In this document: positions 1 to 11,181 of the stretch, piece after piece | Layout: the number at the start of each line of letters is the position of its first letter | Numbering within the stretch: position 1 is the first letter of the stretch | Assembly (NCBI GenBank): GCA_037501455.1 | Contig: CM074865.1 | Coordinates: forward strand, 16,686,501-16,750,500 | Direction of reading: 5' to 3' | From: Lantana camara | Lineage: Eukaryota; Streptophyta; Magnoliopsida; Lamiales; Verbenaceae | DNA length: 64,000 bases | Position numbers and translations under genes: made by a program | The notes under the pieces: model-generated | The model's database searches: none | What the model saw: only the letters and a program-made list of their open reading frames with translations | What the model was told of the DNA's origin: nothing

Positions 1-3000
1 TCCTTAGCTGCATCATTTGCAGCTAAGTATTCGGCCTCAGTGGTCGAATCTGCAGTGGTAGTTTGCTTGGAACTCTTCCAACTCACTGCTCCGCCATTTA
101 GGCAGAAAATGTATCCTGACATTGACTTAAAATCATCTAAGTCTGATGCAAAGCTTGCATCGCAGTATCCTTCGACAGTAAGATCTTTCTGACCTCCGTA
201 AACTAAGAATAAATCTTTAGTACTTTTCAAGTACTTAAGAATATTCTTCACGGCAGCCCAGTGACCATCTCCAGGGTCTGATTGGAAACGACTTGTCACA
301 CTAAGTGCATAAGCCACATCCGGTCGAGTACACAGCATTGCATACATTATGCTACCTATTGCTGACGCATAAGGTGTATGAGTCATTCTTTCCTTCTCAA
401 GGTTAGTCTTAGGACACATCTTCTTTGAAAGACATGTTCCTACACTCATAGGAAGGTTCTTAACCTTTGCTGACTCCATATTGAATCTCTTCAATACTTT
501 GTCAATGTACATCGACTGTGATAGTCCTATTAACCTTCTAGATCTATCTCTATAGATTTTAATTCCAAGGATATAGGACGCATCACCAAGATCTTTCATC
601 TCGAATTGGTTCGATAACCATAACTTAGTCACTTTCATGTCATCCTTCGAATTCCCAATAAGAAGGATGTCATCAACATAAAGTACTAAGAATTGCACTG
701 AGGTCTCCAATTCCTTTCTATACACACATGATTCATTCGAAATTTGCATGAAGCCAAACGCTTTGACTGATTCATCAAATCGAATGTTCCAATTCCTAGA
801 AGCCTGTTTCAATCCATAGATTGATCTTTGGAGTTTGCAAACCTTTTGCTCACTCCCACTGAATGTGAAACCTATGGGTTGCTCCATATAAATGTCTTTG
901 TCAATGTCACCATTGAGAAAGGCAGTTTTCACATCCATTTGCCATATCTCATAGTCATAATATGCAGCAATGGCAAGCATGATTCGAATGGACTTTTGCA
1001 TTGCAACTGGTGAAAAGGTTTCGTCAAAGTCCACACCGGGTCTTTGAGTGAATCCTTTTGCAACCAGTCTTGCTTTGTAGGCTGCAATGCTTCCATCAAC
1101 TCCAAGCTTTCTCTTAAAGATCCATTTGCAACCTATGGGTTTGACCCCATCAGGCAAATCTACCAAGGTCCAAACTTGGTTGGAGTTCATAGAGTCCATT
1201 TCGGATTTCATGGCTTCTATCCACTGTTCAGAGTCAGAATCTGAAAGTGCCTCCTCATATGTTAAAGGATCATTATCCTTTTGAGAGATTTCATGGAAGA
1301 ATCCATACCATCTCTCCGGCTGTCTAGGAGTGCGTTCAGAACGCCTTAGAGGAGGATTTTCATGTGTATCGAAATTCGTGATTGGTTGTGGTTGATCAGA
1401 GTGGGACGTTTCTTCAGTGGGTGGTGTGGGGTCACTTTGTACTTCTTCTAATTCTATGATCTTGCCTTTCTTTTCTTTAAGGAACGGTTCCTCCAGAAAA
1501 GTAGCATTTCTGGAAACAAACACCTTTTGCTCAGATTGATCATAGAAGTAGTATCCTATGGATTCCTTAGGATAACCTACAAAGTAGCATAAGTTAGAAC
1601 GAGATTCTAACTTATCTCCCACTGTCCTCTTCACGTAAGCAGGACAACCCCAAATTCTTAAGTAAGAATAACTAGGGATTTTACCATGCCACATTTGATA
1701 GGGCGTTTTAGGGACTGACTTAGAGGGAACTAGATTCAAAATCTTTGCTGCACTTTCGAGGGCATAACCCCAGAAAGAAGGTGGTAAGTCAGTGAAACTC
1801 ATCATGGAACGAACCATATCAAGTAAGGTTCGATTCCTTCTCTCAGAAACTCCATTAAGCTGAGGAGTTCCCGGAGGAGTCCACTGAGAGATAATCCCAT
1901 TATCTTTGAGATGATCAAGGAATTCTTCACTAAGATATTCGCCTCCTCGATCAGATCGAAGTGCTTTGATCTTGTGACCAGTTTGGTTCTCAACCTCCTT
2001 TTTAAATTCTAAGAATTTCTCAAAAGCTTCAGATTTATACTTCATTAAGTATACATAACCATACCGACTAAAGTCATCAGTAAAGGTTATGAAGTACTGA
2101 TGATTGTTTCTAGTGCTTACACTAAGCGGTCCACAAACATCAGTATGGATCAAATTCAAAACCTTAGTGGCACGTTCCACAGTTCCTTTAAAAGGGACTT
2201 TGGACATTTTTCCTTTGAGACAGGATTCGCAAGAAGTTAACTCCTTAAGATCATTTTCAGAGAATGATCCTAAAGTGTTTATCTTGCTAATTCTGTTCTT
2301 GGAAATGTGTCCTAATCTAGCGTGCCATAAGGGAGCTGAAACTTTGTCATCTCTCTTACGCTTTGTTTCTCGTTGTATATTCATAATATTGATATTTTGA
2401 GTTAGGTAAAGTCCATTACTTAGAGTACCGATGTGAACGGAAGAGTTGTTCCGTTTGATAAAATATTTACCATTCTTAATATAAGTTTCATAACCTTCAC
2501 AATCTAATATTGGAACTGAAATTATATTACGAATAATGTTCGGTACATAAAGGACTTTATTTAAGACTAACTCAAAACTACCTAAATCTAATCTAATTGT
2601 GCCTAAAGCTCGAGCTTCAACGTTTGAGCCATCGCCGATCTTCAAGACACATTCTCCTTCTTTGAGTTGTTGGACTTCACTTAGCATCTGTACATCATTA
2701 CAGATATGAGTCCCACAACCGGTATCAAGTACCCAAGAACTAGAATTAATAGAAAGATTTACTTCAACGAGAAAGATACCTTTCTTTAGAGTAGCCTTGT
2801 ACTCTGGGCAGTTTCTCCTCCAATGTCCCGCTTTGCCACAATGGAAGCAAACATCCTCTTTCTGATCACGCTTCTTCTTTTGGGCTTTTCCCTTCGAAAT
2901 GCCACCAGTGGGCCTAAGGGGTTTCTTCTTCTTCTTCTTTTGGGCTTTCTTGCCCTTACCTTTAGAAGGCCCAGAAGAGGAAGATGGAGCATTCACCATC

Positions 3001-3614
3001 AAAACCTTATTGTCCTTCTTGATCGTGCTTTCAGCAGTCACAAGCTGACTAATCAGCTCAGCTACAGTGGCATCAGCATGATTCATATTGAAGTTAAGGA
3101 CAAATGGGTTGAATGATGGTGGGAGCGAAGCTAGCAACAAATCCACTGAAAGCTCATCTTTCAGCGGCATGTCCATGGATGCAAGTTTCTCAGTAAGGGC
3201 AAGAAACTTGAGTCCATATTCATGGACACTTGAACCTTCCCTCATTCTTAAGTGGAACAATTCCTTTGAAGTGTTATACCTTGTAACACGTTCATGAGGG
3301 CGGTAAAGTTGCTCTAAGTGGTCGTAAATCTCCCAAGCAAATTCCATGGCCTCATGTTGTCTTTGCAAGTCCGGAGACATGTTAGCCAACATAAGGCAAC
3401 GGGCTTGGAGATTATCATCCTTCCACTTCTGAATCGCGTCCCGCTCGGCCCGAGTGGGAGCCTCCCCTTCGGGACTAGGCTCCCCTTCGAAGAGAACATA
3501 AGTTCTCTTCTCAGAATCTAAAATGATTTTTAGATTCCTCAGCCAATCAGAATAGTTGGGACCAGTCAACTTGTTTGACTCGAGGATCGATACAAGAGGG
3601 TTTTTGGTTGCCAT
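1..3614 (-). CDS. Copia Gag-Pol polyprotein, single open frame, partial
   Basis: Polyprotein for a copia particle: capsid/nucleocapsid, protease, integrase, reverse transcriptase and RNase H. The start is the ATG at 3614-3612, equivalent to the start of copy 2. The frame at the left edge matches the start frame, and the span exceeds copy 2 by one codon, so there is no net frameshift; I read the first 60 codons and found no stop. At the Gag/protease boundary (near 2215-2240) the frame reads straight through, whereas copy 2 has a stop. A CCHC knuckle lies near 2790-2835 and the integrase region near 1700-2200. The C-terminal end of RNase H is beyond base 1. Family assignment is secure; activity is unknown. 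Confidence 0.88.
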   Translation of the reverse strand, partial: MATKNPLVSILESNKLTGPNYSDWLRNLKIILDSEKRTYVLFEGEPSPEGEAPTRAERDAIQKWKDDNLQARCLMLANMSPDLQRQHEAMEFAWEIYDHLEQLYRPHERVTRYNTSKELFHLRMREGSSVHEYGLKFLALTEKLASMDMPLKDELSVDLLLASLPPSFNPFVLNFNMNHADATVAELISQLVTAESTIKKDNKVLMVNAPSSSSGPSKGKGKKAQKKKKKKPLRPTGGISKGKAQKKKRDQKEDVCFHCGKAGHWRRNCPEYKATLKKGIFLVEVNLSINSSSWVLDTGCGTHICNDVQMLSEVQQLKEGECVLKIGDGSNVEARALGTIRLDLGSFELVLNKVLYVPNIIRNIISVPILDCEGYETYIKNGKYFIKRNNSSVHIGTLSNGLYLTQNINIMNIQRETKRKRDDKVSAPLWHARLGHISKNRISKINTLGSFSENDLKELTSCESCLKGKMSKVPFKGTVERATKVLNLIHTDVCGPLSVSTRNNHQYFITFTDDFSRYGYVYLMKYKSEAFEKFLEFKKEVENQTGHKIKALRSDRGGEYLSEEFLDHLKDNGIISQWTPPGTPQLNGVSERRNRTLLDMVRSMMSFTDLPPSFWGYALESAAKILNLVPSKSVPKTPYQMWHGKIPSYSYLRIWGCPAYVKRTVGDKLESRSNLCYFVGYPKESIGYYFYDQSEQKVFVSRNATFLEEPFLKEKKGKIIELEEVQSDPTPPTEETSHSDQPQPITNFDTHENPPLRRSERTPRQPERWYGFFHEISQKDNDPLTYEEALSDSDSEQWIEAMKSEMDSMNSNQVWTLVDLPDGVKPIGCKWIFKRKLGVDGSIAAYKARLVAKGFTQRPGVDFDETFSPVAMQKSIRIMLAIAAYYDYEIWQMDVKTAFLNGDIDKDIYMEQPIGFTFSGSEQKVCKLQRSIYGLKQASRNWNIRFDESVKAFGFMQISNESCVYRKELETSVQFLVLYVDDILLIGNSKDDMKVTKLWLSNQFEMKDLGDASYILGIKIYRDRSRRLIGLSQSMYIDKVLKRFNMESAKVKNLPMSVGTCLSKKMCPKTNLEKERMTHTPYASAIGSIMYAMLCTRPDVAYALSVTSRFQSDPGDGHWAAVKNILKYLKSTKDLFLVYGGQKDLTVEGYCDASFASDLDDFKSMSGYIFCLNGGAVSWKSSKQTTTADSTTEAEYLAANDAAK

Positions 3615-5492
3615 TTCAAAACACGTAGAGAATCACAGAATCTACGACCTAAATGGTAAAACAGAGAACTAAGTGAGCATGCTGAATTATAACGATATAC
3701 AAAAGATAAGGTCTTTAATCTATTGTAGCTCCCACTGTTTTTCAAAGATCTAGAATTCCCAAAGATCTAAGAGGAACCCGTTTCCCAATGGGTACTAAGA
3801 TCCTAGGCATTTTACCTCGAACCCACGACTCGCGGACATTCTAAGTAAGAACCCTAGGTAGGTACAACTTACCAATTCTAACACCTTTAGAACTCTTAGT
3901 AATTGTTTTTGCATCACCTATATTTCAATATGGACCCACGACTCGTGCGACATCCATATTTACTTAGGCGTTAAGCTAGACCCATCAATCATAAGATCAT
4001 GATCAAAACTTAGTTCGAACGACCCACGACTCGCGGACATCGCCCTTGCTAAAATCGATCATGAAATATTGATCATTTAAAATGATTAATCAGGTAACTA
4101 AGAACTAATAAGCTCCACTAGCTATCCCACGACTCGCGGACAATAACTAGCTTTACTTACTAAACTTAAAACCTATTGATGGAATGCTAGGAATTTAATT
4201 CAAAATTTGCATCTCGAATTAAATACCTATTTGTTCGAAATTTAGCTTAATATTTAATGGGAATTTTCGAATCAACCGGAGAGTTGTCCGGTTCGACCTC
4301 ACCAACATATATGTTATCCAATTTTATTAGTCTTGATTAATGCAAGTACACTTAAATGCATTTCAAACAAGCACATAAACAGATAACATGTCCTAGCATG
4401 ATACTAACATGTAATGATCATGGGTTCTACCTATCTTATGCGTGATATGTGGGAGCCACTCCACAATCACAAGTTCTAACATACATGCCACATAAACAGT
4501 TTAAATCACATAAGGGAAAGCGGTAACAAAATACGAGCCCTATCTCTATTACATTTAACAATTGAGATTCCCCTCCCTAACATTTTGAGGGGTCTTCACT
4601 TATGGCCTCCTTGTTACTTGAATGTGGTCCATCTTACTCCATGGGTGCATTGTCTCCAAAAATGAAAATAAAACCTCACCACCTATCTCTACTCTCAAAT
4701 TACAATAAAAAGAAAAAGACATAAAGTAATAAGGCTCAATCTTCATATTGGCCTTAGACAATTACACGGGGCATACCCCGGCCTCAAAAACAGTAATATG
4801 GAAAGCCACATAATAAATCACATAACAGTACGCACATAAGTGAGGCTCCAACCTCAATTGAAAAACGCAACTATAGGGCTCCAACCCCAATTTAAACCAT
4901 TCATGTGCATAAATTAAAACCATACATAGATCTAAACCCATGATCACCTAACATGCTTTTGCGAGAATTTAAATTTAGCCAATAAATTAAAATTCTCGTT
5001 TCAAGTCCTAATGACTTAAAACACGACTTAGATGCAATTCTTGTTCAAGAGCCTTTTCAATAAAACCCGAAAAACATTAAACTAATAAAATTCCAATTAA
5101 TTTCCAAAATTAATAATTTTATTCTTTCATTATTTTTCAGAAAATAAAATTCATAATTTTCCCAAAATCCAAATCGCTTTAATTTCTCAAAAATCCCAAT
5201 TTAATCAAAATTTTAAAATAATTTTATTTTAACAAAACTGATTTTAAAAGATAAAATTAAAATAAAATTAAATCGGGATTTTTCGGACCGAAAACACGAA
5301 ACACGAAAACACGAATGCACGGGCCCCGGATGACGCGGGATCGCCCGCCCGCCGCGCAGGAACGCGCGTTAGGCGCGCGCCAGCGCTGCGCACAGCCGGC
5401 AGCGATTGCCGCCAGCGTGCGCGCGCCAGGCGCGCCCTTGCGCGCAGATGTGCGGTGCGGGCAGGCAGTCCCGCCCATCCCTGGGCGGGCGC

Positions 5493-5595
5493 TCCCGCGC
5501 GGTTGCGGGAGGAGCAGGCGGCTGTCCCGCACGGTTGCGGGACAGGCGAGCAGGGCGCCTAGGCGGGCGGGGAGGCCTCCCGCGCGGATGCGGGA
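5493..5595 (-). repeat. Three hairpin units in the GC-rich leader island, copy 1
   Basis: Three 18-bp imperfect palindromes, each TCCCGC-(6 nt)-GCGGGA in form, at 5493-5510, 5525-5542 and 5578-5595. The same three-unit layout occurs in copy 2 at 11075-11181 although loop and spacer sequences differ, so the stems are kept better than the loops. Confidence 0.7.
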
Positions 5596-5918
5596 GGGCT
5601 GGGCGGCGGTAATGGGGTTTGGGCGTGCGACGTGCTAGCACGCCCAATCCCATTCTTCTCGTGTCCCGTTTCGTATTTCCGGGTTTCTCCAAAACCCGGT
5701 TCAATCCAAAATTAAAAATTCGATTTAAATATATTTCAATCAAAACGGTTTTCAAAAACACAATTTAAGAAAACAGTTTCAGAAATTCAGGAAAAATTAC
5801 AGTTTCGTATTTCAGGCTTTCTAAAAGAACTCATGAATACCTAATTCGCATCTAAGCCTAAGAATTTCTACCAAATTCAGAATAATTGAGACGAATCAGA
5901 AACACGATTAACGAGGTG

Positions 5919-5930
5919 GCTCTGATACCA
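5919..5930 (-). other. Primer binding site, copia copy 1
   Basis: On the minus strand TGGTATCAGAGC lies two bases inside the 5' LTR. It is the usual plant copia match to the 3' end of initiator tRNA-Met, where minus-strand DNA synthesis starts. Confidence 0.9.
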
Positions 5931-5932
5931 CT

Positions 5933-7888
5933 TGTTGGAAAATACGAATCAGAAAGCAGCGGAATTTAAAAAATTTTTCCAACAAAAGGACCTTGGACTC
6001 GTAATCGTGTAACCAAATTCGTAAAGATAGAAAACTTACTTTTCTTTTGTTCTTTCTTGAAGCGTTTCAAGCCACCCAAGAACGCTCTTCTCGCGGCTTG
6101 ATCCCCTCTCCTTGGTAAAGCTCGAATCTTCAAACTTCTAACTTGAAGTCTCTAGAGAAAGTCCACCAACTTGATCACAATCTAACTAGTAAGGATGCTA
6201 GTTCTCTAGTTAGTGTTTAGGCTTGACCTAGGGTTTAATTTAATCTTGGAGAAAGAAAGGTGTTCAACACATGAACCAAGAATTGTCAATTAGCTCTAAA
6301 GGGGAGCATGAGCTCCCCTATATATAGGAAAGGGGAGGGGCGGCCGATCCTATTCCTTGTCGGGAAAGGATTTGGTTCCTCTCTCTCCTATTACTTGATC
6401 ATCAAGTATTTTCCAACTTTGACTTTGAATTCTAATTCAAGTCAACTTTTAAGAGAGCTAAAAATATCCAAACTATTTTTGGATAATTTTATACTTTATT
6501 TATTATAAAATAAATAACTTATTTTTATCTAATTAATTAATTCGTAATTAATTAACTAGATTATTTTCTCCAAAATAAGACTTTCTTTTTAATTCAAAAT
6601 TAAACCAAAGTCTATTAAATAATTAACTAATTAATTATTTAATATATATATATATACAATATATATATTCACACGTGTGTGACACGTGTCACAGTGACAC
6701 GTGTCACTCACGTGAGCCACACGTGTGATTTCACACGTGTGGAACCCTCTTGGCCCGATTAACTCGTTTAATCATTTTTAAGCCTCAACTCATGTAACCA
6801 AGTTGTTGTGTGTGACCCTCTAGGTTCTCAATTCAATTAGCAGTGACCCTAATTAATTAATTCACTAATTAATTAATCAGTCCACAGATTAAACGACCAT
6901 AGTCTAGCAACAGGTGTTTAACCCCTAGCTGAATTGGAATGTTCGGATTCGACAGAACCTTTAAGTCATCGATCCATGTGAGATACAATCCTCCTACTTA
7001 CTATCTCTCAACCAAGATCTAGGGCAAGGGAATAATCAGAACCCTAATAATCTGGTCTTAAAGCTAAGTGCATTTCATATCCATTTGATCTCAATCCAAG
7101 AAACCCTTTTCTTGATGTCTTGATCTACTGCCTTGGCCAAGGACTCCATATGGCATATGAATGACTTACACAATAAGAGATCACCTTGCAAATGCAAGTG
7201 TAGGTCCTTTCTTGATTCTCATTCACTTTCATGAATCACTTGTGCAGCCCCAGCATAAGCCTTGAATCAGTTGTCTAAGGCGACACCCTTTAAAGCTTAT
7301 ACCTAAGACTACAGAGTTAACTCATAAAGTGACAAGGAACCTCAAGTCTAAGGATCAATTAATCACATCAATGACTCGTGAGATATTTCCTAATCTGGAA
7401 GTTTCCATTTCCTGAAATAGAAACTTCCTTTCCCATTTAGGAATGTTCTCACACGGGGCACCTCAGTGAACTTACTTATTAAAGTAAGCACCCTCATGTA
7501 TCACGCACGTATCAACTATACACTTTGCACCTCCATGAAACAAGGTGGTCCTTCTTAAGGGCGTGATCCCACAAGCAAGCCTTAGAGGAGTCAGGTTGAC
7601 ACTCCCACTGTCTGTAGGACTCATCGGCTTGGAGTATTTTACTAATCATGACTTATGTGATATAGGGCTCGTTTCATGAACCATTTCACCTAAATGGTAG
7701 AGTCCTAAAAGTCATCAGGATTAGGGGAGTTCTTATACATGCACAGCAAAAGTAAACGCATACCAAACAAGAGCATATAAAGAAGTGTTGCCTTAATTCG
7801 TTATTTCATTCAAAGATTGTCTGTGATTACAATAAGGAAAAGCACAAAGCGGATATACAATCGGCTTTCTAGGGCACTATTCCTAACA
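5933..7888 (-). repeat. 5' LTR of copia copy 1
   Basis: 1956 bp, starting TGTTAGGAATAG and ending CCAACA on the minus strand, the same length as both LTRs of copy 2. It carries six CACGTG cores between 6672 and 6739 and a TATA-like CTATATATAG near 6320-6330. Several substitutions separate it from the copy 2 LTRs, so the two elements are not a simple recent duplication of one another. Confidence 0.92.
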
Positions 7889-8789
7889 TCTACCCCCTTC
7901 TTTCTCCGTATTATTCAGAATATCATTAAAGTCTCCACTGATTAACCAGGGGAGAGAGCACTCACATTGCAATCTTCGCATAAGGTTCCAAGAAATTATT
8001 CTACGCTGCCATTCCGGGATTCCATAGAAACCAGTGAATCTCCACGGGACAGTCGCACCAAGTCCCTTAACAATCACATCAATATGATTGATAGAGAAAC
8101 TCTGAAGAGTAATATTAACATCCTTGCGCCACAAGAGCGCCAACCCGCTACTTCTGCTAACCGAATCCACTCCTATACCATGCATATCCAAAGTACTTTT
8201 GAGGCGTTCAATTCTCCTTTGTTTACACCTGGTCTCAGAGAGAAAAATAATCGAGGGGTTATGTTCCCGAACCAGGGAACAAAGGTTGTGAACTCGCCAG
8301 GGACCCCCGTTCCCTAGCAGTTCCAGCTTAAGCAGCTCATTGATCCCGGCGGGGTTGTCTAGCAACCTCCGTCGAATATTAGTGATGTCCAAGAGCGAGC
8401 CATCAGAGAGAGAGGGGGAATCGCTGCTGTTGAGGGAAAGAGAGTAGGGACGGGTGGGAGATTTATCCTGAGGATGCTGGTGTTTGCTGCGAAACTTATG
8501 GAATTTAGGTGGGGGTATGGAATGGTCAGGGGGTAGGCTTAAGACTAGGGGGACATTGATCAGTTGCTGCTCAAAGTTGGTATCAAAAGATGTGGGGGCT
8601 TGGGATTGATATCAAAAGTTGGTTATTTTCATCGTGGAAGGTGATTTTTTGAGGTGGCAGAGATGAATGGGAGGGAATCAGTTTGGATTTGTATCTGACT
8701 GGGCTAGGGGTATCACTTGGTTGTCTGGGGTGTTTGGCATTAGTATTGGATAGGTTGATATCTTGGTTTAACAGAGCCGGTGAACCTGG
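7889..8789 (-). pseudogene. LINE fragment: ORF1-ORF2 linker and start of ORF2 endonuclease
   Basis: Between the two copia copies lies a 901-bp piece of a non-LTR retrotransposon on the minus strand. From about 8370 to 7889 it encodes an AP-endonuclease-like domain (exonuclease-endonuclease-phosphatase fold) that would nick the target for target-primed reverse transcription. Recognisable segments are FLSETRC with the catalytic glutamate and SGDFNDI near the right-hand end. The frame stops where copia copy 1 is inserted, so the reverse transcriptase should lie left of the window. The N-terminal WNC segment of the family is altered. Upstream (8789-8400) is a linker continuing from the ORF1 piece at 18958-20044. 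Confidence 0.8.
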
Positions 8790-9938
8790 TGTTAGGAATA
8801 GTGCCCTAGAAAGCCGATTGTATATCCGCTTTGTGCTTTTCCTTATTGTAATCACAGACAATCTTAGAATAAAATAACGAATTGAGGCAACACTTCTTTA
8901 TATGCTCTTGTTTGGTATGCGTTTACTTTTGCTGTGCATGTATAAGAACTCCCCTAATCCTGATGACTTTTAGGACTCTACCATTTAGGTGAAATGGTTC
9001 ATGAAACGAGCCCTATATCACATAAGTCATGATTAGTAAAATACTCCAAGCCGATGAGTCCTACAGACAGTGGGAGTGTCAACCTGACTCCTCTAAGGCT
9101 TGCTTGTGGGATCACGCCCTTAAGAAGGACCACCTTGTTTCATGGAGGTGCAAAGTGTATAGTTGATACGTGCGTGATACATGAGGGTGCTTACTTTAAT
9201 AAGTAAGTTCACTGAGGTGCCCCGTGTGAGAACATTCCTGAATGGGAAAGGAAGTTTCTATTTCAGGAAATGGAAACTTCCAGATTAGGAAATATCTCAC
9301 GAGTCATTGATGTGATTAATTGATCCTTAGACTTGAGGTTCCTTGTCACTTTATGAGTTAACTCTGTAGTCTTAGGTATAAGCTTTAAAGGGTGTCGCCT
9401 TAGACAACTGATTCAAGGCTTATGCTGGGGCTGCACAAGTGATTCATGAAAGTGAATGAGAATCAAGAAAGGACCTACACTTGCATTTGCAAGGTGATCT
9501 CTTATTGTGTAAGTCATTCATATGCCATATGGAGTCCTTGGCCAAGGCAGTAGATCAAGACATCAAGAAAAGGGTTTCTTGGATTGAGATCAAATGGATA
9601 TGAAATGCACTTAGCTTTAAGACCGGATTATTAGGGTTCTGATTATTCCCTTGCCCTAGATCTTGGTTGAGAGATAGTAAGTAGGAGGATTGTATCTCAC
9701 ATGGATCAATGACTTAAAGGTTCTGTCGAATCCGAACATTCCAATTCAGCTAGGGGTTAAACACCTGTTGCTAGACTATGGTCGTTTAATCTGTGGACTG
9801 ATTAATTAATTAGTGAATTAATTAATTAGGGTCACTGCTAATTGAATTGAGAACCTAGAGGGTCACACACAACAACTTGGTTACATGAGTTGAGGCTTAA
9901 AAATGATTAAACGAGTTAATCGGGCCAAGAGGGTTCCA

Positions 9939-10006
9939 CACGTGTGAAATCACACGTGTGGCTCACGTGAGTGACACGTGTCACTGTGACACGTGTCACA
10001 CACGTG
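9939..10006 (+). promoter_or_regulatory. Cluster of six CACGTG (G-box) cores in the LTR
   Basis: CACGTG occurs at 9939, 9953, 9964, 9975, 9990 and 10001, several inside longer palindromes such as GACACGTGTC and CACACGTGTG. The same cluster is at 18151-18218 in the 3' LTR and 6672-6739 in copy 1. ACGT-core sites are bound by plant bZIP and bHLH factors in stress, ABA and light responses. It lies about 350 bp upstream of the TATA box; a role as an LTR enhancer is inferred. Confidence 0.6.
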
Positions 10007-10351
10007 TGAATATATATATTGTATATATATATATATTAAATAATTAATTAGTTAATTATTTAATAGACTTTGGTTTAATTTTGAATTAAAAAGAAAGTCT
10101 TATTTTGGAGAAAATAATCTAGTTAATTAATTACGAATTAATTAATTAGATAAAAATAAGTTATTTATTTTATAATAAATAAAGTATAAAATTATCCAAA
10201 AATAGTTTGGATATTTCTAGCTCTCTTAAAAGTTGACTTGAATTAGAATTCAAAGTCAAAGTTGGAAAATACTTGATGATCAAGTAATAGGAGAGAGAGG
10301 AACCAAATCCTTTCCCGACAAGGAATAGGATCGGCCGCCCCTCCCCTTTCC

Positions 10352-10359
10352 TATATATA
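10352..10359 (+). promoter_or_regulatory. TATA box of the copia LTR promoter
   Basis: TATATATA within CCTATATATAGGGG, repeated at 18564-18571 in the 3' LTR. It is the best candidate core promoter, placing genomic RNA start in the last 350 bp of the LTR. Confidence 0.65.
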
Positions 10360-10747
10360 GGGGAGCTCATGCTCCCCTTTAGAGCTAATTGACAATTCTT
10401 GGTTCATGTGTTGAACACCTTTCTTTCTCCAAGATTAAATTAAACCCTAGGTTAAGCCTAAACACTAACTAGAGAACTAGCATCCTTACTAGTTAGATTG
10501 TGATCAAGTTGGTGGACTTTCTCTAGAGACTTCAAGTTAGAAGTTTGAAGATTCGAGCTTTACCAAGGAGAGGGGATCAAGCCGCGAGAAGAGCGTTCTT
10601 GGGTGGCTTGAAACGCTTCAAGAAAGAACAAAAGAAAAGTAAGTTTTCTATCTTTACGAATTTGGTTACACGATTACGAGTCCAAGGTCCTTTTGTTGGA
10701 AAAATTTTTTAAATTCCGCTGCTTTCTGATTCGTATTTTCCAACAAG

Positions 10748-10759
10748 TGGTATCAGAGC
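10748..10759 (+). other. Primer binding site, copia copy 2
   Basis: TGGTATCAGAGC two bases after the 5' LTR, complementary to the 3' end of initiator tRNA-Met. Confidence 0.93.
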
Positions 10760-11074
10760 CACCTCGTTAATCGTGTTTCTGATTCGTCTCAATTATTCTG
10801 AATTTGGTAGAAATTCTTAGGCTTAGATGCGAATTAGGTATTCATGAGTTCTTTTAGAAAGCCTGAAATACGAAACTGTAATTTTTCCTGAATTTCTAAA
10901 ACTGTTTTCTCAAATCGTGTTTTTGAAAATTGTTTTAGTTGAAATTTATCTAAATCGAATTTTTAATTGAAACGGGTTTTGGAGAAACTTTAAAAATACG
11001 AAACGAACGCGAAATAGGACGAGCCTAGGCGTGCTAACAAGTCGCACGCCCAGCCCGTCGCCACCGCCCAGCCC

Positions 11075-11181
11075 TCCCGCAACCGCGCGGGAGGCCCTCC
11101 CGCCCGCGCCTAGGCGCGACTGCTCGCCTGTCCCGCAGCCGCGCGGGACAGCCGCCCGCACCGTCCCGCAACAGAGCGGGA
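11075..11181 (+). repeat. Three hairpin units in the GC-rich leader island, copy 2
   Basis: Imperfect palindromes TCCCGC...GCGGGA at 11075-11092, 11131-11148 and 11164-11181. The third has a disrupted loop side (ACAGA). Counterparts are at 5493-5595 in copy 1. Confidence 0.7.

Larger units (their letters stand above)
3615..5932 (-). other. Long untranslated leader of copia copy 1
   Basis: Region between the primer site and the Gag start, about 2.3 kb, much longer than the usual copia leader. It holds four copies of a 17-bp motif (3822-3838, 3935-3952, 4023-4039, 4126-4142; plus-strand reading CCCACGACTCGCGGACA, the second divergent) and a GC-rich island at about 5300-5640. ORFs read in the island are composition artefacts. 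Apart from the island and motifs it is AT-rich, without a recognisable gene. Confidence 0.75.
1..7888 (-). mobile_element. Large Ty1/copia LTR retrotransposon, copy 1, cut by the window edge
   Basis: Minus-strand element closely matching copy 2 at 8790-18957. In element order it has a 1956-bp 5' LTR (5933-7888, TG...CA), a tRNA-Met primer site, a leader of about 2.3 kb and a Gag-Pol frame that leaves the window at base 1 inside the RNase H domain. The 3' LTR and one target duplication are outside the window. It is inserted in a LINE endonuclease reading frame, which resumes at 7889. Against copy 2 it has scattered substitutions, a differently worded GC-rich leader island and one extra lysine codon in Gag. 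With no stop in over 1200 codons it may be the more capable copy, but completeness cannot be judged here. Confidence 0.93.
8790..10745 (+). repeat. 5' LTR of copia copy 2
   Basis: 1956 bp bounded by TG and CA. It contains the CACGTG cluster (9939-10006), an AT-rich stretch, a TATA box (10352-10359) and, downstream of that, the presumed R/U5 part. The 66-codon ORF starting at the TATA region recurs in all LTRs but has no sign of being a gene. Confidence 0.96.

Noticed and set aside
5257..5761. Long ORFs on both strands in the GC-rich leader of copia copy 1 (also 10946-11426 in copy 2)
   Set aside because: Open in several frames on both strands because of high GC; arginine/proline/alanine-rich products with no domain, and the two copies do not preserve the peptides.
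10170..10370. 66-codon ORF found three times (6308-6508, 10170-10370, 18382-18582)
   Set aside because: It recurs only because it lies in the LTR; it spans the promoter region and has no protein-like features.
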